DNA of 64,000 nt. It comes from Cupriavidus sp. U2 (GTDB lineage: Bacteria; Pseudomonadota; Gammaproteobacteria; Burkholderiales; Burkholderiaceae). A program made the translations under genes and the position numbers. Shown here piece after piece: positions 27,316 to 35,020 of the stretch. Numbering within the stretch: the first letter of the stretch is position 1; each line of letters opens with the position of its first letter. Under the pieces are notes generated by a model that did not search any database, was not told the origin of the DNA, and worked only from the letters and a program-made list of their open reading frames with translations. The stretch spans positions 1 to 64,000 of the forward strand of contig NZ_RCOG02000027.1 in assembly GCF_009663685.2 (NCBI RefSeq), read 5' to 3'.

Positions 27316-28644
27316 ATGGGACTAGCTGACCAGATGCGCCGGCAACTCGCGGCAAAGGCGTTGCAGCGCCAGCTCGAGCGCGTATCCGACGAGATGAGTA
27401 CACCTGCACCGACAGCGGCCAAGCCGGCGTTATCAGCCGACTTGGCGCAGCTATGTCGCTTCGATACGCTGCCTGCCTACCAGCAAGTATCGATAATGCG
27501 CCAGATGAGCGAACGGCTCCAGATCGACTCGCCATTCTTCCGCGTGCACGAAGGCGCGGCGGGCGCCACCACGCAGATCGGTGGCCAGACGTACATCAAC
27601 TTTGCCAACTACAACTACTTGGGGTTGGCTGGCGATGTCGCAGTATCGGCGCGCGCCAAGGCCGCCATCGACCAGTACGGCACCTCGGCCTCGGCCAGCC
27701 GCATAGTGGCGGGCGAGCGGCCTGTTCAGCGCGAACTGGAACACGCCATTGCGCAACTATACGAAGTCGACGATTGCGTCGCCTTTGTCAGCGGACATGC
27801 GACTAACGTGACCGTCATCGGTTCACTGTTTGGCCCGGCGGACCTAATCGTCCATGATACGCTGGCGCATAACAGCATTGTCCAGGGTGCGCAGCTCAGT
27901 GGGGCCAAGCGGCTAAGTTTCCCGCACAATGACTGGGCTGCGCTCGACGAGCTGCTTGGCCGTGTGCGACGCCAGTACCAACGTGTCCTGATTGTCGTTG
28001 AAGGCATCTACAGCATGGACGGCGACTTCCCGGATCTCGATTGTTTCATCGAGATCAAGCGGCGGCACGCCGCCTTTCTGATGGTTGACGAAGCCCACTC
28101 TCTTGGCGTGATGGGCACTCGAGGGTGGGGCATTCGCGAACATTTCGGGCTAGCCGGCCGGGATGTCGACATCTGGATGGGCACCTTCAGCAAGACGCTG
28201 GCCGGCTGCGGCGGCTACATCGCCGGCGAACAGGCGCTGATCGACGTGCTGCGGCATCTGGCACCCGGCTTTCTATATAGCGTAGGCCTCGCCCCCGTGC
28301 TGGCCGCGGCGTCGCTAGCAGCGCTGCAATGCATGTTGCGCGAGCCGCAGCGCGTGGCGAGCTTGCGCCAACGCGGGGTCCAGTTTCTTGAAGAAGCGCG
28401 CCGTGCGGGGCTCAATACGGGCCTGAGCGCTGGCTACTCGGTCATTCCGGTCATCACGGGTAGCTCGAGGAAGGCAGCGCAATGGGCCAATGCGTTGTTT
28501 GACCAAGGCATCAATGTACAGCCAATCTTCTATCCGGCGGTGGAAGAGAAGGCGGCGCGGCTTCGATTCTTCATCTGCTCGACGCACACGCCCGAGCAGA
28601 TCAGCGCCACTGTCGACGCCCTGGCGCGGCTTGCGCGGGGCTGA
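27316..28644 (+). CDS. wcbT: PLP-dependent alpha-oxoamine synthase (WcbT; serine palmitoyltransferase/AONS-like)
   Basis: Fold-type I PLP enzyme that condenses an acyl thioester with an amino acid, with loss of CO2, giving a 2-amino-ketone. The 442-residue protein has NFANYNYLGLAGD, ASASRIVAGE, FVSGHATNVTVIG, VEGIYSMDGD, VDEAHSLGVMG (Asp258, His261) and the PLP lysine in TFSKTLAGCGGYI (Lys293). An N-terminal extension of about 75 residues precedes the common core and may dock to the PKS carrier domain. It starts 10 bp after wcbS with a GAGAG site. Because the PKS lacks a thioesterase, this enzyme is the likely chain-release step, as Fum8 is for the fumonisin PKS. Amino-acid partner (Ser, Ala or Gly) cannot be read from sequence. 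Confidence 0.9.
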   Translation: MGLADQMRRQLAAKALQRQLERVSDEMSTPAPTAAKPALSADLAQLCRFDTLPAYQQVSIMRQMSERLQIDSPFFRVHEGAAGATTQIGGQTYINFANYNYLGLAGDVAVSARAKAAIDQYGTSASASRIVAGERPVQRELEHAIAQLYEVDDCVAFVSGHATNVTVIGSLFGPADLIVHDTLAHNSIVQGAQLSGAKRLSFPHNDWAALDELLGRVRRQYQRVLIVVEGIYSMDGDFPDLDCFIEIKRRHAAFLMVDEAHSLGVMGTRGWGIREHFGLAGRDVDIWMGTFSKTLAGCGGYIAGEQALIDVLRHLAPGFLYSVGLAPVLAAASLAALQCMLREPQRVASLRQRGVQFLEEARRAGLNTGLSAGYSVIPVITGSSRKAAQWANALFDQGINVQPIFYPAVEEKAARLRFFICSTHTPEQISATVDALARLARG

Positions 28645-28664
28645 CAATTTTGGAGGCTCGGACC

Positions 28665-29324
28665 ATGCGCGGACGTCTCGGCTTCCGACCTGCCATGGCG
28701 CGCGACGCAAATGCGCTCGCCTCGCTAGTGCTGGCCTCCGGCGAGCAGGAATTCCAATTCCTGTTCGACGACGTCAACGCAGCTTGCGAAGATTTCCTGG
28801 CGTATGCCATTGCGACACCAAACGGGCGCTTTTCGTGGCGGCGGCACTATGTCGCTACCGTCGATGACGCGCCCGTAGCCGTGATGGCTATCCAAGACGG
28901 CCGTGCGGGCTGGTTGGACGATCCCGTCGCGGCCGGCCAGTTCCTGCGCTACTTCGGCGCCCGCCGTACGGCTGGCATCATCCGACGCGGCCTGCTGCTG
29001 GAGCGCGAGATTCCCAAGCCGTCGCGGCATGAAACGCTGATGGCGCATTGCGCCACTCACCCCGACCTTCGCGGCTCAGGTGTCTTTCGCGCACTGTTCC
29101 AGCAAGTTATCGAGACGAACCGGCTGCCTGCGTCCGCCGGACAGGCACTGGTGCTTGATGTGCTCAAGCACAATACGCGCGCGGCGGCGTTATACCGCAG
29201 GCTGGGTTTTGTGGTCGCTACGTGCAACCGCCCATCGCCGCGAGGCCTGCCCACTTCTCTTGCTGCGGATAGAATGATCTTCATCCACTGCGCTGAAAAC
29301 GGCCGTAAAACGGGTGCCGCATGA
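28665..29324 (+). CDS. GNAT-family N-acyltransferase at the end of the capsule lipid operon
   Basis: A 219-residue GNAT protein; the acyl-CoA-binding part is in the C-terminal half (THPDLRGSGVFRALFQQVIE) with the common LDVLKHNTRAAALYRRLGF ending. The ATG at 28665 is chosen because GGAGG lies 8 nt upstream; an in-frame TTG at 28650 is less likely. It is 20 bp after the alpha-oxoamine synthase and the last gene of the operon. It could N-acylate the amine made by that enzyme (bacterial ceramide synthase is, as I recall, a GNAT protein), or acetylate an amino sugar; its motifs look more like ordinary acetyl-CoA-using members. No counterpart in the wcb nomenclature is known to me. Confidence 0.78.
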   Translation: MRGRLGFRPAMARDANALASLVLASGEQEFQFLFDDVNAACEDFLAYAIATPNGRFSWRRHYVATVDDAPVAVMAIQDGRAGWLDDPVAAGQFLRYFGARRTAGIIRRGLLLEREIPKPSRHETLMAHCATHPDLRGSGVFRALFQQVIETNRLPASAGQALVLDVLKHNTRAAALYRRLGFVVATCNRPSPRGLPTSLAADRMIFIHCAENGRKTGAA

Positions 29325-29394
29325 CGACGTTGAGCAGTCACGGCCGCGAACCGCTTTACAATCTTGCTTCCGCATACTGCCAGTCGCCCTATAC

Positions 29395-29685
29395 ATGCGC
29401 CAAATTCTTCTCTCCGACTTGAACAGCCAACGCTTGCGCGAGCGTGCCGAAACGATCCTCTGGATAAAAACTCAGATGGCAAAACTCGGCTTGCACTTGG
29501 CCGACCTGCAGGCGGCGGGCTGTTTTGTCGAGTCGAGGGCCGCCACCCAGCCCGGACCTGTCCGTTTCCGCGATGCCGAAGGTCACGTCTGGGACGGACG
29601 GGGTGATCTGCCGAATTGGCTGCAGCGTGCCGTCAATGCCGGCCAATCTATTGAACATTTTCAGGTCAACCGCCAAGCCTTGTAG
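29395..29685 (+). CDS. H-NS family nucleoid-associated protein, small
   Basis: A 96-residue protein with the H-NS C-terminal DNA-binding domain: VRFRDAEGHVWDGRGDLPNW, matching the family pattern YRD..G..W.GRG..P.WL, followed by LQRAVNAGQSIEHFQV. The N-terminal 50 residues (LNSQRLRERAETILWIKTQM) are a short helical dimerisation segment, as in beta-proteobacterial H-NS-like proteins. Such proteins silence AT-rich acquired DNA. It follows the capsule operon by 70 bp and lies next to a recombinase remnant, so it may be a mobile-element-borne silencer or may control the capsule genes. The start ATG has a weak ribosome site, and an in-frame start 27 codons upstream cannot be excluded. Confidence 0.78.
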   Translation: MRQILLSDLNSQRLRERAETILWIKTQMAKLGLHLADLQAAGCFVESRAATQPGPVRFRDAEGHVWDGRGDLPNWLQRAVNAGQSIEHFQVNRQAL

Positions 29686-29721
29686 CTTTGCCGTCTCCAC
29701 ACTACTAGCAGCGGCATTTCT

Positions 29722-29997
29722 TTAACTGAAACGCGCTCGCCGCTTCAACTGCGCATCGTAAATCAGCTCGGACTTCTAGGTGAGCGTAACTCGCTTAGAA
29801 GCAGCAGGCAGCCGCTCCGACGAGCGACACCACACTGGATGCGTCACACTCACGCGACCCACGCGCTGGCGAAGGGCGTCGAACTGAGCGCTGTGCGTGA
29901 CAACCTGCGCCACGCGTCGATTTCGACCACCTCCATCTACTTGCATACCGATGATGTCAAGCGGGCCCGGCAGTTCGGCCAGGCATTCGCAGCCTGA
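29722..29997 (+). pseudogene. Tyrosine recombinase (phage-type integrase), C-terminal remnant
   Basis: The frame ending at the TGA at 29995-29997 reads HWMRHTHATHALAKG, VRDNLRHASISTTSIYLH and DDVKRARQFGQAF, the last 60-70 residues of a site-specific tyrosine recombinase, with the HxxR, the second His (LRHAS) and the nucleophile Tyr (TSIYLH) recognisable. The rest of the catalytic domain and the core-binding domain are absent; upstream residues lose similarity and no start codon with a ribosome site is seen. It is a scar of an integrated element and marks the boundary between the capsule operon and an accessory stretch. Confidence 0.75.
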
Positions 29998-30035
29998 ATC
30001 GCTTGTACAACAATGAAATTAGAGGTGCAGGTGCC

Positions 30036-30353
30036 GTGAGTGCGGAACGTGAGGAGATAGAAGCGTTGGCCGCACTGACTGCACGTCTTGACGCCCAGCA
30101 ACAGGTACTGACGGACTATCTCATCTCACGCATCTCGGCGCCGTATGGCCCGACAGCCCGAAGTGCGCCAGATTTTTCATGCGCAGGACGGCAAGCGGGA
30201 AGTTCGCGACCGCACAAGGCATTGATCTATAAGAAGAATTCAGACCAAACCGCCAGATTTTGCACGGACAGTACGATAACCCCGAACATCGCTGCCGCGA
30301 GAGCAGCAACAGTTTGGCTGACAGGGTACCGCACGCCCTCGCAAAGCCCTTAG
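30036..30353 (+). CDS. Hypothetical protein or remnant next to the recombinase scar
   Basis: A GTG at 30036 preceded by AGAGG opens a reading of about 105 residues. The first 35 residues (a charged, Ala/Leu-rich helix: EREEIEALAALTARLDAQQQ) look genuinely coding; after about residue 40 the sequence becomes low in similarity to any protein pattern and looks like read-through of unrelated DNA. It may be the start of a gene once following the recombinase and now truncated. I recognise no family. Confidence 0.35.
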   Translation: MSAEREEIEALAALTARLDAQQQVLTDYLISRISAPYGPTARSAPDFSCAGRQAGSSRPHKALIYKKNSDQTARFCTDSTITPNIAAARAATVWLTGYRTPSQSP

Positions 30354-30464
30354 TGTGTTGCATCGACCGGTTGAATCCGCACTTGCTTCCTGCCATTCAC
30401 TTGCTACGCTAAAGGTAGGGGATTTCCCCTACTTCATCGATGAACCTTGCGCGCTGGCTAGACA

Positions 30465-30995
30465 TCAACCTGCATCGCTAAGAGACCTCTTGCCCTGCTG
30501 CTCGGCGAGCAACGCCCCTCGAATGTCGGACATGTCTACCAGACGGTCAAGTTCATCGATGGGACGAACGAGACACAGTTGAAGGATTAGCACCAACGGA
30601 AAGTTTCCGTCATTGCATGCACTTCCAAGCACGACATCGTCAATCAAAACGCCAAGATCTCGAAGACGGAAGGCCACCTGCCGTAGTGGCATGCCGATGT
30701 CTAATAGCTCGTGGCGAAGAATTCTTGCGCTGGCATCGTCCCAGTTCGCCGCCCTTGCAACCACGGGCTTCCAGTGAGCAGGATGATCTGACTTAATGGC
30801 GCTTAAAATTTGGAGAAACAACGAAAATTTGAAGGTGCCGCGAAGCAGTTTCCCTTCAATCGAGCGTGGCGTTTCAGACGTGCCTACTAGCCGTAAGCTT
30901 TCGACCAAGGTCCCTTGGGTGATCCCCTTCCTCACCAACAGACCTCGCGCCGTCCGAGACGCGACCCGCGACCATGGTGTTTCGATGTGACTCAC
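30465..30995 (-). CDS. DUF6471 domain-containing protein
   Basis: A 176-residue soluble protein. Residues 8-70 fit the DUF6471 pattern (an Arg/Lys-rich helix, GLLVRKGITQGTLVESLRLV, then SIEGKLLRGTFKFSLFLQIL and SAIK), a small helix-turn-helix-like domain often found in phage or accessory DNA. The remaining 100 residues (ANWDDASARILRHELLDIGM, LRQVAFRLRDLG) have no recognised family and may sense or bind a ligand. The apparent start is GTG at 30995; no strong ribosome site is seen. It lies in a small island of unrelated genes between the recombinase remnant and katG. A transcription-regulator role is only a guess from the fold. Confidence 0.65.
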   Translation of the reverse strand: MSHIETPWSRVASRTARGLLVRKGITQGTLVESLRLVGTSETPRSIEGKLLRGTFKFSLFLQILSAIKSDHPAHWKPVVARAANWDDASARILRHELLDIGMPLRQVAFRLRDLGVLIDDVVLGSACNDGNFPLVLILQLCLVRPIDELDRLVDMSDIRGALLAEQQGKRSLSDAG

Positions 30996-31175
30996 GTTTT
31001 TCGTCGTCAGCAGGGTTGTGTGAACTAAAAAACTTCCGTCCGTCGCGTTCCCTCGGAATTCGCCAAAAAGTAGAACTAAATATGGCGAAACGGCTCTGTC
31101 TTACGTGACTCAGCGCACAAGTCGGGGCGAGCCCGAGTTGCCCGCACTGGCCACCACTCGAAATTCAGTGGTCCA

Positions 31176-31679
31176 ATGAAGAACAACGTTACTATCTACC
31201 TGGGCATCGATGGCGTACTACATCCGCGTCTCGTCAACCTCCGCACAGGCAGGGTTCCCTCGCTAGCAATAGCAGGACATTCACTGTTCGAGAACAATTG
31301 GGTGTTGGAAAACGTGATCGTCGAATTCCCGAACACTTACATTATTCTTCATTCGTGGTGGGTGCCATGCTATGGTTTTTCTCCAACACTGCGTAGGCTT
31401 CCTCCACGCACTCACGACCACGTTGTCGGCGCTACGTATGCAGGAAACAGGTGCTATCGATTCAGGAATAAGTTAGCTGGTTCCCGCCGTGAGTGGCTCC
31501 GCAATGACCTTCTGCGGCGGCGTCCGGTCAATCCTACCATCGTCGATAGCGACTGGATGCAAGTACTCCCTGGAATGGAGAATCAATCCTTCATCTTTGA
31601 CACTGTAAGAGGAATTGCAGAGCTAAATGGAGACACGTCTTGCCGTCTTTGGACGGCACTCGCGCGGACAGGGCTTTAA
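31176..31679 (+). CDS. HAD-fold protein (Swiss Army Knife-type HAD), nucleophile missing
   Basis: A 167-residue protein beginning MKNNVTIYLGIDGVLHPR. The segment aligns with HAD motif I (hhhDxDGVLHP) of the HAD_SAK group linked to RNA-repair and stress proteins. The first Asp, the catalytic nucleophile, is Gly here (codon GGC), while the second Asp is kept. Further family features are visible: NWVLENVIVEFPNTYIILHS, a Trp-rich HSWWVP, and the acidic VDSDWMQVLPG near the C-terminus. If the sequence is right, phosphatase activity should be lost and the protein may bind rather than cleave its ligand. It lies in the accessory island with its own upstream gap of 180 bp. Confidence 0.65.
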   Translation: MKNNVTIYLGIDGVLHPRLVNLRTGRVPSLAIAGHSLFENNWVLENVIVEFPNTYIILHSWWVPCYGFSPTLRRLPPRTHDHVVGATYAGNRCYRFRNKLAGSRREWLRNDLLRRRPVNPTIVDSDWMQVLPGMENQSFIFDTVRGIAELNGDTSCRLWTALARTGL

Positions 31680-31697
31680 CCGACGCCCGCTCCGGTT

Positions 31698-32069
31698 ATG
31701 TTCTCGCCTCCATATCAAACTCCCCCATGTAACAATAAGCTAGGCGCGGACTTCGAGTATTCGCTTCCGAAATGCGAAGTCTTTGCCATCCTGACCAGCT
31801 GGCGTCTCATGCGGACAGCGTTGGGGACCATCCACGTCGTTGGTATCGACGAACACACTGAACCAAAGTGTGGCCGAATTAGCTCCCCCATATTGGTAAT
31901 GGATCTCGAACGTCGATGCCTGACATCCGCGGGCGGCAAGCAGTATCGCCTGGATGGCCCGTCCGGATCGGCAGAATTTGCATCCCGCGCCTGGAAGATT
32001 TTTAGCCCTCTGCTCGCCGAAGACGTCACATCTCAGCTGACCAATGCCAATTTACCTAGATCCAAATAG
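31698..32069 (+). CDS. Hypothetical protein, 123 residues
   Basis: Reading of 123 residues starting 18 bp after the HAD-like gene. The middle (VFAILTSWRLMRTALGTIHV, ISSPILVMDLERRCLTSAGG, KQYRLDGPSG) looks like a small beta-rich domain known only from uncharacterised Ralstonia/Burkholderia proteins, as far as I can judge. The first 25 residues are less convincing, so translation may start later. No signal peptide or membrane helix. The tight spacing suggests co-transcription with the HAD-like gene. Confidence 0.5.
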   Translation: MFSPPYQTPPCNNKLGADFEYSLPKCEVFAILTSWRLMRTALGTIHVVGIDEHTEPKCGRISSPILVMDLERRCLTSAGGKQYRLDGPSGSAEFASRAWKIFSPLLAEDVTSQLTNANLPRSK

Positions 32070-32317
32070 GCGAGATTCTCCGCAACTCAAATTTTTTGTC
32101 GCTAATGAGGGCAACACCGTAGATTCGGCCACGGCAGGGTGCAGATTCTCCCCAACAATAGTCAACCCAAGGCTGGCTCCCCCGCGTGCAGGGGCACGCG
32201 ACAGAGCCAGTATAGATAGCCACGTTCAGATTGCGACACCTGCCGCAAGCCGTCCGTGCCCGGGCGGGCCGTTGCGACCCGCCCGGTCAGCCCCTCGGGG
32301 GACAGGTCAGCGCCCGG

Positions 32318-34561
32318 TCACAACCCGGTCGCCGCCGCCTTGTCGAAGCGATCGAGGTTCATGACCTTGACCCAGGCCTTGGCAAAGTCCTGCACGAACT
32401 TTTCCTTGCTGTCGTCAGAGCCATAGACTTCCGCGACGGCGCGCAGCTCCGCATTCGACCCGAAGATCAGGTCCACCGGGGTAGCCTGCCACTTGACCTT
32501 CCCGGTCGCACGGTCGCGGCCCTCATACATCCCCTGGTCGGTCGACGACTTCGACCACTTGGTAGACATGTCGAGCAGATTGACGAAGAAGTCGTTGCTC
32601 AGCGTGCCGGGCCGGTCGGTGAACACACCGTGGCGCGTGCCGCCGGCATTGGCGCCCAGCGCCCGCATGCCGCCAACCAGCACGGTCATCTCGGGCACCC
32701 TCAGGTTCAGGTAGCTCGCGCGCTCGACCAGCATGTCCGCCGGCGAGCGGGAACTCTGCTTGCCATAGTAGTTGCGGAAACCGTCGGCCACCGGCTCAAG
32801 CACGGCGAAGGACTGCACGCTCGTCTGTTCCGCCGTGGCGTCCATGCGGCCCGGCGTGAACGGCACATTCACCTTGTGGCCACCCTTCTTGGCTGCTTCT
32901 TCCACGGCCGCCGTCCCGCCCAGCACGATGAGGTCGGCCAGCGACACCTTCTTGCCACTGCCCTTCTGCGCCGCATTGAAGTCCTTCTGGATGGCCTCCA
33001 GACGATTCAGCACCTTGGCAAGCTCGGCCGGGTCGTTGACCCCCCAATCCTTCTGCGGCGCCAGGCGAATGCGCGCACCGTTGGCGCCACCGCGCATATC
33101 CGTCACCCGGAAGGTCGCGGCCGACGCCCAGGCGGTGCGGACCAGCTCGGGGATGGTCAGGCCCGACGACAGGATGGTGGTCTTCAGGCTGGCCACGTCC
33201 TTGTCGTCCACCAGCTTGTGATCGACCGGAGGAATCGGATCCTGCCAGATCAGGTCTTCCTTGGGCACATCGGGCCCGAGGTAGCGCGACTTCGGCCCCA
33301 GGTCGCGATGCATGAGCTTGAACCACGCCCTGGCGAACGCGTCCTCGAATTCCTTCGGATTCTCGAGGAATCGCTTCGAGATCTTGTGGTACTCGGGGTC
33401 CATCTTCAGCGCGATGTCCGTGGTGAACATCATCAGCTTGTGCCGCTTCTTCGGATCATGGGCATCGGGCACGAAATTGGCGCTGGCGTTGTTCTTCGGC
33501 ACCCACTGGATCGCGCCGCCCGGGCCCTTGGTCGTTTCCCAGTCGAAGCTGTAGAGCCACGTCAGGAATTCGTGGGTCCAACGCGTCGGATTGGTCGACC
33601 ACGCGCCTTCCAGGCCACTGCCGACGGTGTCCACGCCATGCCCCGTGCCACATTTGCTGACCCAGCCCAGCCCCTGCTCTTCCAGCCCGGCAGCAGCCGG
33701 CTCCTTGCCCACGCAGCCCGCCGGCTTGTGCGCGCCATGTGCCTTGCCGAAGGTGTGTCCGCCGGCGATCAGCGCCACCGTGTCCACATCGTCCATGCTC
33801 ATGCGGCCAAAGGTCTCGCGGATTTCCTTGGCCGAGGCCAGCGGGTCGGGCTTGCCTGCGGGGCCTTCGGGATTGACGTAGATGAGCCCCATCTCGGTTG
33901 CCGCGTAGGGCTTCTTCAGGGCGCCCTTCGCATCCTGGCGCTGATGGGCAAGCATTTTCTTTTCCGGGCCCCAGTTCACCATCTCGGCTTCCCAGTCGTC
34001 CACGCGCCCGCCGGCGTAACCGAATGTCTTGAAGCCCATTTCTTCCAGCGCCACGTTGCCTGCCAGGACCATGAGGTCGCCCCACGAGATCTTCTGGCCG
34101 TACTTCTGCTTGACCGGCCACAGCAGGCGCCGCGCCTTGTCCAGGCCGACGTTGTCCGGCCAGCTGTTGAGCGGTTCGAACCGCTGCTGGGCGCCCGAAG
34201 CGCCGCCCCGGCCATCGAAGACGCGATAGACGCCCGCGCCGTGCCAGGCCATGCGGATAAAGAATGGCCCATAGTTGCCGAAGTCAGCCGGCCACCAGGG
34301 CTGGGAGGTCTTCATGACCCCTGCGATGTCCCGCTTGACCGCCTCGATATCGAGCGTCTTGAATGCCTCCGCATAATTGAAGGCCTTGCCCATGGGATCG
34401 GATTCCGCCGAATTGAAACGCAGGGGCTGCAGGTTGAGTTGCTCTGGCCACCAGAAACTATTCGGCGTCACATCCGTACTCGCCACCAGCGGATTGGTGT
34501 ACAGCGCGGCAGATACGGCCACCGCCATGACGGAAAGTTTTAAAGTTTTTCCGATGTTCAT
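32318..34561 (-). CDS. katG: Catalase-peroxidase KatG with N-terminal signal peptide
   Basis: Bifunctional haem catalase-peroxidase that removes hydrogen peroxide. The reading from 34561 (MNIGKTLKLSVMAVAVSAAL) gives 747 residues with a predicted Sec signal of about 28 residues, so the enzyme is probably periplasmic, like KatP-type members. The N-terminal peroxidase domain has the distal motif RMAWHGAGVYR, FEPLNSWPDN, the adduct Tyr in EMGLIYVNPEGPAGKPDP and the proximal His in GGHTFGKAHGA; the second, haem-free half follows from about residue 430. An in-frame ATG 42 codons further up would bury the signal peptide and was rejected. It stands alone, with the IS30-family element 460 bp upstream. 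Confidence 0.93.
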   Translation of the reverse strand: MNIGKTLKLSVMAVAVSAALYTNPLVASTDVTPNSFWWPEQLNLQPLRFNSAESDPMGKAFNYAEAFKTLDIEAVKRDIAGVMKTSQPWWPADFGNYGPFFIRMAWHGAGVYRVFDGRGGASGAQQRFEPLNSWPDNVGLDKARRLLWPVKQKYGQKISWGDLMVLAGNVALEEMGFKTFGYAGGRVDDWEAEMVNWGPEKKMLAHQRQDAKGALKKPYAATEMGLIYVNPEGPAGKPDPLASAKEIRETFGRMSMDDVDTVALIAGGHTFGKAHGAHKPAGCVGKEPAAAGLEEQGLGWVSKCGTGHGVDTVGSGLEGAWSTNPTRWTHEFLTWLYSFDWETTKGPGGAIQWVPKNNASANFVPDAHDPKKRHKLMMFTTDIALKMDPEYHKISKRFLENPKEFEDAFARAWFKLMHRDLGPKSRYLGPDVPKEDLIWQDPIPPVDHKLVDDKDVASLKTTILSSGLTIPELVRTAWASAATFRVTDMRGGANGARIRLAPQKDWGVNDPAELAKVLNRLEAIQKDFNAAQKGSGKKVSLADLIVLGGTAAVEEAAKKGGHKVNVPFTPGRMDATAEQTSVQSFAVLEPVADGFRNYYGKQSSRSPADMLVERASYLNLRVPEMTVLVGGMRALGANAGGTRHGVFTDRPGTLSNDFFVNLLDMSTKWSKSSTDQGMYEGRDRATGKVKWQATPVDLIFGSNAELRAVAEVYGSDDSKEKFVQDFAKAWVKVMNLDRFDKAAATGL

Positions 34562-35020
34562 GGAATCAATACCTCCTTGTAGTTGGTTACAAAAGCCGCT
34601 GCCGTAATGCAAATGAATTGAAATGCAAAATGGGGATATCTCGGCCTTGCTCGCGGGGCTTCCTGCGCGCGTTCGGCAAATATTCACTTGTCAGGGAATA
34701 CGGCCGGACGCGGCCGGCAGCAAGCGTTTTGCACTCTACGTGGACGGTTATCTCCGGAAAATTCAATTGTTTCAATTGGCTTGATTAGCCAAGTCAATTG
34801 GAATACCGCATCGCCATGCGAAAGGCTTGGCCGCGTATATGCTGAGGCCCGATAAACACGAGCATTCCGGGGAATCGATGGGGTGGGGACGCGCGCAGGA
34901 CATACCGCATGCCTTGCCTTTACGAGACGGCATGGCAATCTCATCGAATTAAAATACCGTCGTTATATTGACGATAATCAAATGTCGCCGCGCCTGCGGG
35001 ATGACGCCGTCAGAGGGCCG
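34562..35020. promoter_or_regulatory. katG upstream region with inverted repeats
   Basis: About 460 bp with no convincing gene, between the katG start and the IS element. It should hold the katG promoter. At 34776-34792 there is a TTGGCT/AGCCAA inverted repeat with a 5-bp loop inside a run of three CAATTG palindromes (34764-34800), an AT-rich, operator-like patch. No certain OxyR site was identified. Confidence 0.35.

Noticed and set aside
32231..34543. A 770-residue open reading on the plus strand opposite katG
   Set aside because: It lies fully antisense to katG, is rich in Arg, His and Ala, and has no domain; it is a by-product of high GC.
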